A program made the translations under genes and the position numbers. Of a DNA stretch of 64,000 nt, positions 15,213 to 23,698 are shown one piece after another. Source of the DNA: Pseudacidovorax sp. (lineage in GTDB: Bacteria; Pseudomonadota; Gammaproteobacteria; Burkholderiales; Burkholderiaceae_C); the NCBI RefSeq assembly GCF_017991995.1, contig NZ_JAGOPN010000023.1:1-64000 (forward strand). The letters are read 5' to 3'. Each line of letters starts with the position of its first letter. The stretch's first letter is position 1. Below the pieces are notes generated by a model. The model did not search any database and was not told the DNA's origin. It was given only the letters and a program-made list of their open reading frames with translations.

Positions 15213-16246
15213 GCACCCCCCTTGATGCGGGCCACCAGCGCCTTGGTGAAGGCGATGGTGTTGGCGCCGCCGCCCAGGTCGCCGGTGCGCACGTTGTCGA
15301 CGTTGAGCGTCTGGTCGATGGCGGTGCGCAGACGGTCGGCCAGGTCGACGCGCTTGACGTGGTCCAGCATCTGCGCCGCGGCCAGCATCAGCGCGATGGG
15401 GTTGGCGATGCCCTTGCCGGCGATGTCCGGTGCCGAGCCGTGCACCGCCTCGAAGATGGCCGCATCGGCGCCGATGTTGGCACCCGGCGCCATGCCCAAC
15501 CCGCCCACCAGCCCGGCCACCAGGTCGGACAGGATGTCGCCGAACAGGTTGGTGGTGACGATCATGTCGAACTGCCAGGGGTTGAGCACCAGCTTCATGG
15601 CGCAGGCGTCCACGATCATGGTCTCGAACTGGAACTTGCCCTGATATTCGGCGGCGTAGAGCTGCTCGGCCGTCTCCAGGAAGATGCCCGTGAGCGCCTT
15701 CATGATGTTGGCCTTGTGCACCACCGTCACCTTCTTGCGGCCCTGGGCCACGGCGGCGTCGAAGGCATAGCGCAGGATGTGCTTGCAGCCCTGGCGGGTG
15801 TTGATGCCGGTGGCCATGGCCACGGCATGCGGGTCGTCCTCGATGCGGATGTAGTGCTCGTGGCCGATGTACAGGCCCTCGAGGTTCTCGCGCACCACCA
15901 GCAGGTCGATGTTGTCGAAGCGACCGCCCGGAATGATGGTGCGCGCCGGCCGCACGTTGGCGAAGAGCTGGAAGGCCTCGCGCAGCCGCACGTTGGAACT
16001 GCGGTAGCCGCCGCCCGACGGCGTCTCCAGCGGGCCCTTGAGCGCCAGCCGCGTGCGGCGGATGCTCTCCAGCGTGGCCTCTGGCAGCGGGTCGCCCGAG
16101 GTCCTGACGCCGCCCAGGCCGGCGATCTGCGGGTCCCACTCGAAGGGCGAGCCCAGGGCGTCGAGCGCCGCCAGCGTGGCTTCCATGATCTCGGGGCCGA
16201 TGCCGTCGCCGGAGATCAGGGTGGCGGGAATGCGGGGGGTGGTCAC
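15209..16246 (-). CDS. Isocitrate/isopropylmalate dehydrogenase family, probably NAD-dependent IDH
   Basis: A 345-residue beta-decarboxylating dehydrogenase. Key features are the N-terminal LISGDGIGPEIMEATL, the substrate-phosphate loop (RSSNVRLREAF), the catalytic Tyr and Lys regions (HEHYIRIE, VVHKANIMK) and the metal-binding MIVTTNLFGDILSDLVAG. The NAD site GSAPDIAGKGIANP follows. Length and the SNVRLRE loop favour isocitrate over 3-isopropylmalate as substrate, but homoisocitrate or tartrate cannot be excluded. It starts at GTG with a strong GGAGG site eight bases upstream. The enzyme would act in the TCA cycle beside any NADP-dependent IDH elsewhere in the genome. It is divergent from metG across ~140 bp. 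Confidence 0.88.
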   Translation of the reverse strand: MTTPRIPATLISGDGIGPEIMEATLAALDALGSPFEWDPQIAGLGGVRTSGDPLPEATLESIRRTRLALKGPLETPSGGGYRSSNVRLREAFQLFANVRPARTIIPGGRFDNIDLLVVRENLEGLYIGHEHYIRIEDDPHAVAMATGINTRQGCKHILRYAFDAAVAQGRKKVTVVHKANIMKALTGIFLETAEQLYAAEYQGKFQFETMIVDACAMKLVLNPWQFDMIVTTNLFGDILSDLVAGLVGGLGMAPGANIGADAAIFEAVHGSAPDIAGKGIANPIALMLAAAQMLDHVKRVDLADRLRTAIDQTLNVDNVRTGDLGGGANTIAFTKALVARIKGGA

Positions 16247-16312
16247 GGGGCTTCCTCCTTCGGGGTCTGCGGGCAAAGCCGCAAGCATACGGCTGCGACG
16301 CGGGCCCAAACC

Positions 16313-16318
16313 TAAAAT
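16313..16318 (+). promoter_or_regulatory. Putative -10 box for metG
   Basis: TAAAAT, five of six to consensus, in an otherwise GC-rich gap, 66 bases before the metG ATG. No convincing -35 element is seen at 16-18 bases upstream. Similar isolated T-A-rich boxes precede DUF3460, gpmA and the FmdB gene. Confidence 0.4.
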
Positions 16319-16384
16319 GCCCGACCCTGCCAGAGCGCGGCGCCCTGCCGCGACACGACCGGCCCATCCGCGAGACCGACATCC

Positions 16385-18457
16385 ATGCCCGCAGCGCGCA
16401 AGCTCTTCGTCACCACCGCCCTTCCCTACGCCAACGGCAAGTTCCACATCGGCCACATCATGGAATACATCCAGGCCGACATCTGGGTGCGCTTCCAGCG
16501 GATGAACGGTGCCGAGGTCAACTTCGTCTGCGCCGACGACGCCCACGGCGCGGCCATCACCATCGCCGCCGACAAGGCGGGCATCACGCCCCAGGCCTTC
16601 GTGGCCGAGATCGCGGCCGGCCGCAAGCCCTACCTCGACGGCTTCCACATCGCCTTCGACAACTGGCATTCCACCGACGCGCCCGAGAACCACGAACTCG
16701 CGCAGCAGATCTACCGCGACCTGAAGGCCGCCGGCCTGATCGAGACGCGCCCGGTGGAGCAGTTCTACGACCCCGAGAAGGGCATGTTCCTGGCCGACCG
16801 CTTCATCAAGGGCGAGTGCCCGAACTGCCACGCCAAGGACCAGTACGGCGACAACTGCGAGGTGTGCGGCGCCGTCTATGCGCCCACCGAGCTGATCAAC
16901 CCCTACTCGGCGCTGTCGGGCGCCAGGCCGGAGCTGCGCAGCTCCGACCACTTCTTCTTCAAGCTGTCGGACCCGCGCTGCGAGGCCTTCCTGAAGGAGT
17001 GGACCACGGCCCCCGGCCATGTGCAGCCCGAGGTACAGAACAAGATCCGCGAATGGCTGGTCAAGAAGGAAGACGGCACCGGCGGCCTGGGCGACTGGGA
17101 CATCAGCCGCGACGCGCCCTATTTCGGCATCGAGATCCCCGACGCGCCGGGCAAGTACTTCTACGTCTGGCTCGATGCCCCAGTGGGCTACCTGGCCTCG
17201 CTCAAGAACTGGCTGGGCAAGAAGGGCGAGGACTACGAGGCCTACATGGCCCAGCCCGACCTGGAACAGGTGCACTTCATCGGCAAGGACATCATCACCT
17301 TCCACACCCTGTTCTGGCCCGCCATGCTGCACTTCAGCGGCCGCAAGGCGCCGGACGGCATCTTCGTGCACGGCCACCTGACGGTGAACAACGAGAAGAT
17401 GAGCAAAAGCCGCGGCACCGGCATCGACCCGCTGCAGTACCTGGGCCTGGGCCTGAACCCCGAATGGCTGCGCTACTACATCGCCGCCAAGCTCAACGGC
17501 CGCAACGAGGACATCGACTTCAACCCCGAGGACTTCGTCGCCCGTGTCAACAGCGACCTGGTGGGCAAGTTCATCAACATCGCCAGCCGCTCGGCCGGCT
17601 TCATCGCCAAGCGCTTCGGCGGCCAACTCGGCACCGTCTCCGCCGACGGCGAGGAACTGCTGGTGATGCTGCGCGCCGGCGCCGAGGACCTGCGCCAGCT
17701 GTACGACAGCCGCGACTACGCCCGTGCCCTGCGCGAGGTGATGGCGCTGGCCGACCAGGTGAATGCCTATGTCGACGCCAACAAGCCCTGGGAACTGGCC
17801 AAGCAGGCCGGCCAGGAGGCGCGGCTGCACGACGTGTGCACCACCTGCATCGAGGCCTTCCGCCTGCTCACGCTCTACCTCAAGCCAGTGCTCCCGGCGC
17901 TGGCCGCGCAGGTCGAGGCCTTCCTGAACATCGGCCCGCTGCAGTGGGCCGACGCCGCCCGCGCGCTGGGCGCCGGCCATGCCATCGGCGACTACAAGCA
18001 CCTGATGACGCGCGTAGACCCGAAGGTGCTGGAGCAGCTCTTCACGCCGCCCGCCCCTGCCGCGGCACCCGCGGCCGACGCAGCGCCGGACCTGCCCGGC
18101 GGCGAGGCCCTGGCCCCCACCATCACCATCGACGACTTCGCCAAGATCGACCTGCGCATCGCCAAGATCGTGGCCTGCGAGAAGGTGGAAGGCTCTACCA
18201 AGCTGCTGCGCCTGACGCTGGACGTGGGCGAAGGCAGGACGCGCAACGTCTTCAGCGGCATCGCCTCGGCCTACCAGCCGGCGCAACTGGTGGGCAAGCT
18301 CACCGTCATGGTGGCCAACCTGGCGCCGCGCAAGATGAAGTTCGGCGTCAGCGAAGGCATGGTGCTGGCCGCCAGCCATGCGGACGAGAAGGCGCAGCCC
18401 GGCATCCATGTGCTGGAGCCGTGGCCGGGTGCCCAGCCGGGCATGCGGGTGCGCTGA
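16385..18457 (+). CDS. metG: Methionyl-tRNA synthetase
   Basis: A 690-residue class I aminoacyl-tRNA synthetase that charges tRNA-Met. The HIGH signature lies at 22-25 (KFHIGHI) and KMSKS at 338-342. Between them is a zinc-knuckle segment with Cys residues ([18 protein letters not shown]). An alpha-helical anticodon domain follows, then a C-terminal EMAP/Trbp-type tRNA-binding domain (about 585-690) that usually supports dimerisation. Length and domain order match the long bacterial form. The start is the ATG before [17 protein letters not shown]. Confidence 0.98.
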   Translation: MPAARKLFVTTALPYANGKFHIGHIMEYIQADIWVRFQRMNGAEVNFVCADDAHGAAITIAADKAGITPQAFVAEIAAGRKPYLDGFHIAFDNWHSTDAPENHELAQQIYRDLKAAGLIETRPVEQFYDPEKGMFLADRFIKGECPNCHAKDQYGDNCEVCGAVYAPTELINPYSALSGARPELRSSDHFFFKLSDPRCEAFLKEWTTAPGHVQPEVQNKIREWLVKKEDGTGGLGDWDISRDAPYFGIEIPDAPGKYFYVWLDAPVGYLASLKNWLGKKGEDYEAYMAQPDLEQVHFIGKDIITFHTLFWPAMLHFSGRKAPDGIFVHGHLTVNNEKMSKSRGTGIDPLQYLGLGLNPEWLRYYIAAKLNGRNEDIDFNPEDFVARVNSDLVGKFINIASRSAGFIAKRFGGQLGTVSADGEELLVMLRAGAEDLRQLYDSRDYARALREVMALADQVNAYVDANKPWELAKQAGQEARLHDVCTTCIEAFRLLTLYLKPVLPALAAQVEAFLNIGPLQWADAARALGAGHAIGDYKHLMTRVDPKVLEQLFTPPAPAAAPAADAAPDLPGGEALAPTITIDDFAKIDLRIAKIVACEKVEGSTKLLRLTLDVGEGRTRNVFSGIASAYQPAQLVGKLTVMVANLAPRKMKFGVSEGMVLAASHADEKAQPGIHVLEPWPGAQPGMRVR

Positions 18458-18480
18458 GCGGCCACCGGGCTCGATCGCCG

Positions 18481-18741
18481 ATGCCTCTACTCGCCATCGA
18501 CCGCCCATCGCCAGCCGCCTGGGCCGCGCGGGCCGTCGTCCTGTCGCTGGCCGTGGGCGCCCTGGGAGGCTGCGCCGTCGTGTCGGTGGCCGGCGCGGCC
18601 GTGTCCGTCGGCGCCACCGCCGTGAGCGTGGGCGCCGGGGCGGTCGGCCTGGCGGCCGATGCGGCCATCGGGACGGCGCGCATCACCGGCAAGGCCGTGG
18701 GTGCCGCGGCCGACGCGGTGTTGCCCGGCGAAAAGGACTGA
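18481..18741 (+). CDS. Small Ala/Gly/Val-rich lipoprotein
   Basis: An 86-residue protein with a lipoprotein signal ending in LGGC (Cys31), then a repetitive Val-Gly-Ala-rich segment (VSVAGAAVSVGATAVSVGAG) and a short acidic tail. It is probably exported and lipidated; function is unknown. It lies 23 bp after metG on the same strand and may be co-transcribed. The low-complexity body looks like a membrane- or partner-interacting helix. Confidence 0.65.
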   Translation: MPLLAIDRPSPAAWAARAVVLSLAVGALGGCAVVSVAGAAVSVGATAVSVGAGAVGLAADAAIGTARITGKAVGAAADAVLPGEKD

Positions 18742-18828
18742 ACGGGCGGGCCCTTCCGAGGCGTGCCATCCAGGAGCCTGGGGCGAACCAGGCCCGACGT
18801 CCGGCGTCCAGCCCGGCCCCGGCGAGAG

Positions 18829-19326
18829 TCAGGGCGCCTCGACGCTGCGGTCCTGCGACGAGCCGCTGCGCAGCACGTACTGCTGGTCGTTCAGCACCGC
18901 GGTGAACACCATCGGCGTATTGGGCGGCTGGGTCCAATGCCAGTCCCATTCCGTCTCCTGCTTGAGCGCATAGCGTGTCACCTTGGCGGGCTTGCCCAGC
19001 AGCTTGCGCAACTCTTCCATCGGCATGCCGGGCTTCACGCGAGCGAAGTTCTCGGGCGTGAGCACCTGGCGCAGGGCGCTCATGCGACCGTCGGGGCCGA
19101 TGGTGATCATGTAGTTCTTGCGACCGGCGGGCTGGCGGTTGTATTCGAGCATCCGCCCAGAGGGCGACTCCCAGATGTTCTCGGGCTCGCCGAACTGGGC
19201 GCGCACGTCGGCCTCGGTGGCCACGCCCTCTTCCAGCCGGTCGATGCGCTGCGGGTCGCAGCCCGCCAGGGCGGCCAGCGCGGTGAATGCGGCGGCGATG
19301 CGCGCCGCGGTCCTGCCAGTGGTCAT
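18829..19326 (-). CDS. Lipoprotein with SmpA/BamE-like fold
   Basis: A 165-residue lipoprotein: signal peptide with lipobox LAGC (Cys23), then two helix-strand units reminiscent of SmpA/OmlA repeats (EGVATEADVRAQFGEP and VKPGMPMEELRKLLGKP). This pattern resembles BamE-type outer-membrane lipoproteins, but the duplicated unit and length differ from classical BamE, so I do not use that symbol. It faces away from DUF3460-scpA across ~65 bp. Confidence 0.75.
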   Translation of the reverse strand: MTTGRTAARIAAAFTALAALAGCDPQRIDRLEEGVATEADVRAQFGEPENIWESPSGRMLEYNRQPAGRKNYMITIGPDGRMSALRQVLTPENFARVKPGMPMEELRKLLGKPAKVTRYALKQETEWDWHWTQPPNTPMVFTAVLNDQQYVLRSGSSQDRSVEAP

Positions 19327-19348
19327 CGATTCCCCATCGCCCCGTCGT

Positions 19349-19354
19349 TAAAAT
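19349..19354 (+). promoter_or_regulatory. Putative -10 box for DUF3460-scpA
   Basis: TAAAAT, 38 bases upstream of the DUF3460 start, in a short AT-richer patch of the divergent gap. No clear -35 box is seen. Confidence 0.4.
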
Positions 19355-19392
19355 CGCGCCCCTCGTCCCGTCACAAGAAGCTGCACCAGTCT

Positions 19393-19599
19393 ATGTCGAT
19401 CTTCGGCCGCCCCCACTACACCTCCGACGCCACCCAGTTCATCGAGAAGCTGCGCGAGCAGAAGCCCACGCTCGAAGCCGAACAGCGCGCCGGCCGCGCC
19501 CTGCTGTGGGACAAGCAGATCGACCGCCAGACCCAGGCCGAGTTCGAGGCCGCTGCCGTGGCGCAGCAGCCCTACGTCTACCAGACGAAGTCGCATTGA
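19393..19599 (+). CDS. DUF3460 family protein
   Basis: A 68-residue soluble protein beginning MSIFGRPHYTSDATQFIEKL, matching the DUF3460 family, which I know almost only from Burkholderiales. It has charged helical content (LREQKPTLEAEQRAGRALLW) and no membrane segment. Function is unknown. Its stop codon overlaps the proposed TTG start of scpA (TTGA), suggesting translational coupling to the condensin subunit gene. Confidence 0.9.
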   Translation: MSIFGRPHYTSDATQFIEKLREQKPTLEAEQRAGRALLWDKQIDRQTQAEFEAAAVAQQPYVYQTKSH

Positions 19600-20459
19600 G
19601 CACCACCCCCGCGCTGCCTGCCGCCACCGCGGACGACGACGACCGCCCCGCGGTCGCCGCCATGCCCGAGGTGGTGGACCAGGTGGCGCTGGCCCGCCTC
19701 TACGGCGAGCCGCTGTTCGCACTGCCGAACGACCTCTACATCCCGCCCGATGCACTGGAGGTCTTCCTGGAGGCCTTCGAGGGGCCTCTGGATCTGCTGC
19801 TCTACCTGATCCGCAAGCAGAACTTCAACATCCTCGACATCCCCATGGCGGGCGTCACCCGCCAGTACCTCGCCTACGTGGACGAGATCCGCAGCCGCAA
19901 TCTGGAGCTGGCGGCCGAGTACCTGCTGATGGCGGCGATGCTCATCGAGATCAAGTCACGCATGCTGCTGCCGCCCAAGAAGACGGCGGACGGCGAAGAG
20001 GCCGAAGACCCGCGCGCCGAGCTGGTGCGCCGCCTGCTGGAATACGAGCAGGCCAAGATGCAGGCCGCCGCCATCAATGCGCTGCCCACCTATGGCAGGG
20101 ATTTCTGGAAGGCGCAGGTCTACATCGAGCAGTCGCTCAGGCCGCGCTTTCCGGACGTGAGCCTGGACGACCTTCGCCAGGCCTGGGCCGACATCCTCAA
20201 GCGGGCCAAGCTGGTGCAGCACCACAAGATCTCGCGCGAGGAACTGTCGGTGCGCGAGCACATGAGCATCGTGCTGCGCCAGTTGCAGGGGCGCCGTTTC
20301 GTCGAATTCGAGTCGCTGTTCGACGCCACGCGCGGCGTGCCGGTGCTGGTCGTCACCTTCATCGCCCTGCTGGAGTTGGGCAAGGAAACGCTGGTGGAGA
20401 TCACCCAGGCCGAGGCCTTCGCGCCCATCTACGTGCGGCTGGCCTACGCGCCGAGCTGA
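19596..20459 (+). CDS. scpA: Segregation and condensation protein A
   Basis: The kleisin subunit of the SMC-ScpAB condensin, which organises and segregates the chromosome. About 287 residues. The conserved segment FEGPLDLLLYLIRKQNFNIL lies near residue 60, and EIKSRMLLPPKK marks the end of the N-terminal SMC-binding region. The C-terminal winged helix ends in VEITQAEAFAPIYVRLAY. Start choice is open: TTG at 19596, coupled to the preceding stop, or ATG at 19662, 22 codons later, just before the conserved VVDQVALARLYGEPLFALP. No ribosome site is strong for either. scpB is not adjacent. Confidence 0.93.
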   Translation: MSTTPALPAATADDDDRPAVAAMPEVVDQVALARLYGEPLFALPNDLYIPPDALEVFLEAFEGPLDLLLYLIRKQNFNILDIPMAGVTRQYLAYVDEIRSRNLELAAEYLLMAAMLIEIKSRMLLPPKKTADGEEAEDPRAELVRRLLEYEQAKMQAAAINALPTYGRDFWKAQVYIEQSLRPRFPDVSLDDLRQAWADILKRAKLVQHHKISREELSVREHMSIVLRQLQGRRFVEFESLFDATRGVPVLVVTFIALLELGKETLVEITQAEAFAPIYVRLAYAPS

Positions 20460-20462
20460 GAT

Positions 20463-21458
20463 TCAGGCCTCGTGCGTCGGCTCGCGCCCCATCAGCGCGG
20501 CCACCGCCTGCGCCGGCTGCAGGCGCCCGTCGAGCAGGCCTACCACCGATTCGGCGATGGGCATTTCCACCCCCAGCTGCCGCGCCCGCTGCGCCACGGC
20601 CCGGGCGCAGTTGACGCCCTCGGCCACATGGCCGAGCGAGCGGACCGCCTCGTCCAGCGTCCGACCCTCGGCCAGCAGCAGGCCCACGCGTCGGTTGCGC
20701 GACAGGTGGCCGGTGGCCGTCAGCACCAGATCGCCCAGGCCCGACAGGCCCATGAAGGTCTCGGCCCGGCCGCCCAGTGCGGTGCCCAGCCGGGTCATTT
20801 CGGCCAGCCCGCGGGTGATGAGTGCAGCGCGCGCATTGAGGCCCAGCGCCAGTCCGTCGGCCAGGCCGGTGGCGATGGCCAGCACGTTCTTGACCGCGCC
20901 GCCGACCTCCACGCCCGTGACGTCATCGTTGCCGTAGACCCGCAGCGCCGGCCCGTGGAAGGCCGCGACCAGGCGCTCGCGCACTTCGGCATCGGCACTC
21001 GCCGCCACCAGGGCGGTGGGCTGCGCCTGGGCAACTTCCAGCGCGAAGCTGGGGCCACTCAGCAGGCCTGCGCGCAAGCGCGGCCCCACCTCGGCCTGCA
21101 CCTCGTGGGGAAAGAGTCCGCTGGCCGGCTCCACACCCTTGCAGAGCCAGGCGACCGGCACGGTGCAGCCGGCCGCGGCCAACGCCGCCAGTTGCGCGCG
21201 CAGGGCAGCCATGGGCGTGCCCAGCACCACGAGGTCGGCTTCGCGCCACGCCTCGCGGGCGTCGCCGGACTGGAGAAGAAGAGAGGGAGGGAAGCTCACG
21301 CCCGCCAGGTAGCGGGGATTGGCGCGGCTGCGCGCCATGTCCTGAACCTGAGCGGCGTCCCGGCCCCAGAGCACCACACGGTGCCCGGCCGGGTGGGTCG
21401 CGGCGCTGATCGCCAGCGCCGTGCCCCAGGCGCCGGCGCCGAGCACGCAGATGCGCAT
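20463..21458 (-). CDS. gpsA: Glycerol-3-phosphate dehydrogenase [NAD(P)+]
   Basis: A 331-residue cytosolic enzyme reducing dihydroxyacetone phosphate to sn-glycerol-3-phosphate for phospholipid synthesis. The N-terminal Rossmann motif [12 protein letters not shown] follows the chosen ATG directly. [14 protein letters not shown] and the catalytic-Lys region [19 protein letters not shown] are present. The C-terminal domain has [21 protein letters not shown] prefer the ATG at 21458; one seven codons upstream would abut the secB stop. It follows secB on the same strand, as in many proteobacteria, and is convergent with scpA with only three bases between the stops. Confidence 0.97.
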   Translation of the reverse strand: MRICVLGAGAWGTALAISAATHPAGHRVVLWGRDAAQVQDMARSRANPRYLAGVSFPPSLLLQSGDAREAWREADLVVLGTPMAALRAQLAALAAAGCTVPVAWLCKGVEPASGLFPHEVQAEVGPRLRAGLLSGPSFALEVAQAQPTALVAASADAEVRERLVAAFHGPALRVYGNDDVTGVEVGGAVKNVLAIATGLADGLALGLNARAALITRGLAEMTRLGTALGGRAETFMGLSGLGDLVLTATGHLSRNRRVGLLLAEGRTLDEAVRSLGHVAEGVNCARAVAQRARQLGVEMPIAESVVGLLDGRLQPAQAVAALMGREPTHEA

Positions 21459-21479
21459 GGCCGCGGACGCCTCAGGCAA

Positions 21480-21944
21480 TTACTGGGCGTTGGCCGGCAG
21501 GCCTTGACCGGCGGCCTGGGCCTGCTGCTGTTCGTACATGGCCTGGAAGTTGATCTCGGCCAGGTGCACGGGCGGGAAGCCGCCGCGCTGGATGGTGTCG
21601 GCCACGTTGCCGCGCAGGTAGGGATAGACGATCTGCGGGCAGGCGATGCCCAGGATCGGGCCCATCTGGTCTTCGGGCAGGTTGCGGATCTCGAAGATGC
21701 CGGCCTGCTTGGCTTCGACCAGGAACACGGTGCGGTCGTCGATCTTGGTCTGCACGGTGGCCGAAACGCTCACCTCGAAGATGCCTTCGGCAACGTTCTG
21801 GGCTTCCACACCCAGCTGGATGTCGACGGTGGGCTGGGTCTGCTCCAGCAGGATGGCCGGCGAATTGGGCTGCTCCAGCGACAGGTCCTTGAGGTAGACG
21901 CGCTGGATCTGGAAGACGGGTTCTGCGGCTTGTTGGTCGGCCAT
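21480..21944 (-). CDS. secB: Protein-export chaperone SecB
   Basis: A 154-residue tetrameric cytosolic chaperone that keeps pre-proteins unfolded and delivers them to SecA. Family features are the N-terminal [20 protein letters not shown], the central [20 protein letters not shown] and the C-terminal [16 protein letters not shown]. Length is typical. It lies between grxC and gpsA on the minus strand, an arrangement common in proteobacteria. An intrinsic terminator sits between grxC and secB, so secB probably relies on its own promoter or on read-through. Confidence 0.98.
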   Translation of the reverse strand: MADQQAAEPVFQIQRVYLKDLSLEQPNSPAILLEQTQPTVDIQLGVEAQNVAEGIFEVSVSATVQTKIDDRTVFLVEAKQAGIFEIRNLPEDQMGPILGIACPQIVYPYLRGNVADTIQRGGFPPVHLAEINFQAMYEQQQAQAAGQGLPANAQ

Positions 21945-21967
21945 GGTGCTTGGAGGTGTGTCGGGAC

Positions 21968-21990
21968 AAAAAGGCCCGCGGTCAGCGGGC
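21968..21990 (-). terminator. Intrinsic terminator/attenuator after grxC
   Basis: On the minus strand a GCCCGC-GCGGGC stem with a 5-base loop is followed directly by CTTTTT, a textbook intrinsic terminator. It lies 58 bases past the grxC stop and 24 bases before the secB start. It would end the rhodanese-grxC transcript or reduce flow into secB. Confidence 0.8.
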
Positions 21991-22047
21991 GCGAAAGCGT
22001 TCGATTATGGCCTGTGCCGACGACAGGCCCGGCCGGCCCCAGCCCTC

Positions 22048-22308
22048 TCAGGCGCCTTGCAGCAGCGGCACCAGACCGCCCCGGCCGTCGAGCGCGATCA
22101 GGTCGTCGCAACCGCCGACATGGGTGTCGCCGATGAAGATCTGCGGAACGGTGCGACGCTGGGTCAGGCGCATCATTTCGTCGCGGGCCGCGGGGTCGGC
22201 GTCGACCCGGATCTCCTGGATGCTGTCCACGCCCTTGGCCTTGAGCACCTGCTTGGCACGGATGCAGTAGGGGCAGACGGCGGTGGTGTACATCTTCACG
22301 GCTTGCAT
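22048..22308 (-). CDS. grxC: Glutaredoxin 3
   Basis: An 86-residue thioredoxin-fold protein using glutathione to reduce disulfides. The active site CPYC is at 12-15 ([15 protein letters not shown]), the cis-Pro in TVPQIFI near 54 and the glutathione-binding GGCDDL near 66. Size and motifs fit GrxC. It is co-directional with the rhodanese gene 45 bp upstream and with secB downstream. Confidence 0.97.
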   Translation of the reverse strand: MQAVKMYTTAVCPYCIRAKQVLKAKGVDSIQEIRVDADPAARDEMMRLTQRRTVPQIFIGDTHVGGCDDLIALDGRGGLVPLLQGA

Positions 22309-22353
22309 GGATTTCCTCGTGGGCGGGTGAATGCGGGATGGGACGGAAGGCGT

Positions 22354-22773
22354 TCAGGCCTTGGCGGCCACCTTCTCGACGGGCAGGTTAGCCTCGTTCC
22401 AGGATTTCATCCCGCCACCCACGGCTTGGGCCTGTTCGTAGCCCAGTTTCTTGGCGGCGGCGACAGCGCGCTGGGCACGGGCGCCGGTCGCGCACATCAG
22501 CAGCACCGGCAGGGCCTTGTTCTTGACCACGCCCGGCAGCTTCTGCTCCAGCTCGGCGAGCGGTACGTTGCGCGCGCCGACGGCGTGGCCGGCGGCGAAC
22601 TCCTCGGGCTCGCGCACGTCGATCAGCACGCCCTTCTGACGGTTGATGATCTGCACCGCGCCCTGGGCGCTGAGCGAGCCCTGGCCCGCGCCGCGCAGCA
22701 CCGGCCAGGCCAGCATGCCGCCCGAGCCGAGTGCGAGGAGGATCAGGGCCCAGTTGTCGAGGATGAATTTCAC
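22354..22773 (-). CDS. Membrane-anchored rhodanese-like protein
   Basis: A 139-residue protein with an N-terminal membrane anchor ([20 protein letters not shown]) and one rhodanese domain. [20 protein letters not shown] leads to the active-site loop [11 protein letters not shown] with its catalytic Cys. It probably handles persulfide sulfur at the membrane. I start it at GTG (22773), preceded by GGAAG; an upstream ATG would add seven residues before the anchor. It is divergent from gpmA and co-directional with grxC and secB, the conserved proteobacterial rhodanese-grxC-secB-gpsA order. Confidence 0.9.
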   Translation of the reverse strand: MKFILDNWALILLALGSGGMLAWPVLRGAGQGSLSAQGAVQIINRQKGVLIDVREPEEFAAGHAVGARNVPLAELEQKLPGVVKNKALPVLLMCATGARAQRAVAAAKKLGYEQAQAVGGGMKSWNEANLPVEKVAAKA

Positions 22774-22805
22774 GGGAAGCTTCCGAGATGGCAAACCGGC
22801 AATTT

Positions 22806-22811
22806 TAGAAT
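22806..22811 (+). promoter_or_regulatory. Putative -10 box for gpmA
   Basis: TAGAAT in an AT-rich patch, 34 bases before the gpmA ATG. A poor TTCCGA at 22781-22786 could act as -35 with a long 19-base spacer. Confidence 0.4.
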
Positions 22812-22845
22812 GGCGGTTTTACTCCGGCGACACGTAAGGGACCCC

Positions 22846-23589
22846 ATGCATAAACTGGTGCTGATCCGCCATGGCGAATCGACCTGGAACCTCGAGAACC
22901 GCTTCACCGGCTGGACCGACGTCGACCTGACCGACACCGGCATCGAGCAGGCCAAGCAGGCCGGCCGCCTGCTCAAGGAGCAGGGCCACGACTTCGACGT
23001 CGCCTACACCAGCGTGCTCAAGCGGGCCAACCGCACCCTGTGGCATGTGCTGGACGAGCTGGACCGTACGTGGCTGCCGGTCGTCCATTCCTGGCGCCTG
23101 AACGAGCGCCACTACGGCGCGCTCCAGGGCCTGAACAAGGCCGACATGGCCAAGCAGTACGGCGACGAGCAGGTGCTGGTCTGGCGCCGCAGCTACGACA
23201 CCCCGCCGCCGGCACTGGAGCCGACCGACCCGCGCAGCGAGCGCGGCGACCTGCGCTACGCCCGGCTCGACCCCGAGCAGGTGCCGCTGACCGAATGCCT
23301 GAAGGACACCGTCGCGCGCGTGCTGCCCTTCTGGAACGAGTCGATGGCCCCGGCCATCCGCGCCGGCCGCCGGCTGGTCGTGGCCGCCCACGGCAATTCG
23401 ATCCGCGCCCTGGTGAAGTACCTGGACGGCATCTCCGACAGCGACATCGTGGGCCTGAACATCCCCAACGGCATTCCGCTGGTGTACGAGCTGGACGACG
23501 ACCTCAAGCCGCTGCGCCACTACTACCTGGGCGACGCGGCAGCGGCCGAAAAGGCGGCCGCCGCGGTCGCCTCCCAGGGCAAAGCCTGA
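22846..23589 (+). CDS. gpmA: 2,3-bisphosphoglycerate-dependent phosphoglycerate mutase
   Basis: A 247-residue glycolytic/gluconeogenic enzyme interconverting 3- and 2-phosphoglycerate. The phosphohistidine motif LIRHGES is at 6-12 (His9). Substrate-loop residues follow in [12 protein letters not shown], with RRSYDTPPP and the second catalytic His in [18 protein letters not shown]. Length matches the cofactor-dependent family. It is followed by the ctpA-like protease gene 109 bp downstream. Confidence 0.98.
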   Translation: MHKLVLIRHGESTWNLENRFTGWTDVDLTDTGIEQAKQAGRLLKEQGHDFDVAYTSVLKRANRTLWHVLDELDRTWLPVVHSWRLNERHYGALQGLNKADMAKQYGDEQVLVWRRSYDTPPPALEPTDPRSERGDLRYARLDPEQVPLTECLKDTVARVLPFWNESMAPAIRAGRRLVVAAHGNSIRALVKYLDGISDSDIVGLNIPNGIPLVYELDDDLKPLRHYYLGDAAAAEKAAAAVASQGKA

Positions 23590-23641
23590 TTCACGGATAC
23601 GGACGGAACCCGCGGGGCCATTTCCGCTTCCAAAGTCCGCG

Positions 23642-23649
23642 TATATTGA
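23642..23649 (+). promoter_or_regulatory. Putative promoter -10 region for ctpA
   Basis: The AT-rich stretch TATATTGA offers overlapping -10 candidates about 50 bases before the protease start. TTTCCG at 23621-23626 is 15-17 bases upstream and could be a weak -35. It suggests the protease has its own promoter downstream of gpmA. Confidence 0.35.
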
Positions 23650-23698
23650 TTGCCGATTTTGTGAACGACGGATCGGGTCTCCCGAAAGGACGCTGCCC

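Noticed and set aside
15209-18508. 1099-codon minus-strand frame extending the IDH-family gene
   Set aside because: The real gene starts at the GTG with a strong GGAGG at 16246; the extension is antisense to metG and unrelated to the family.
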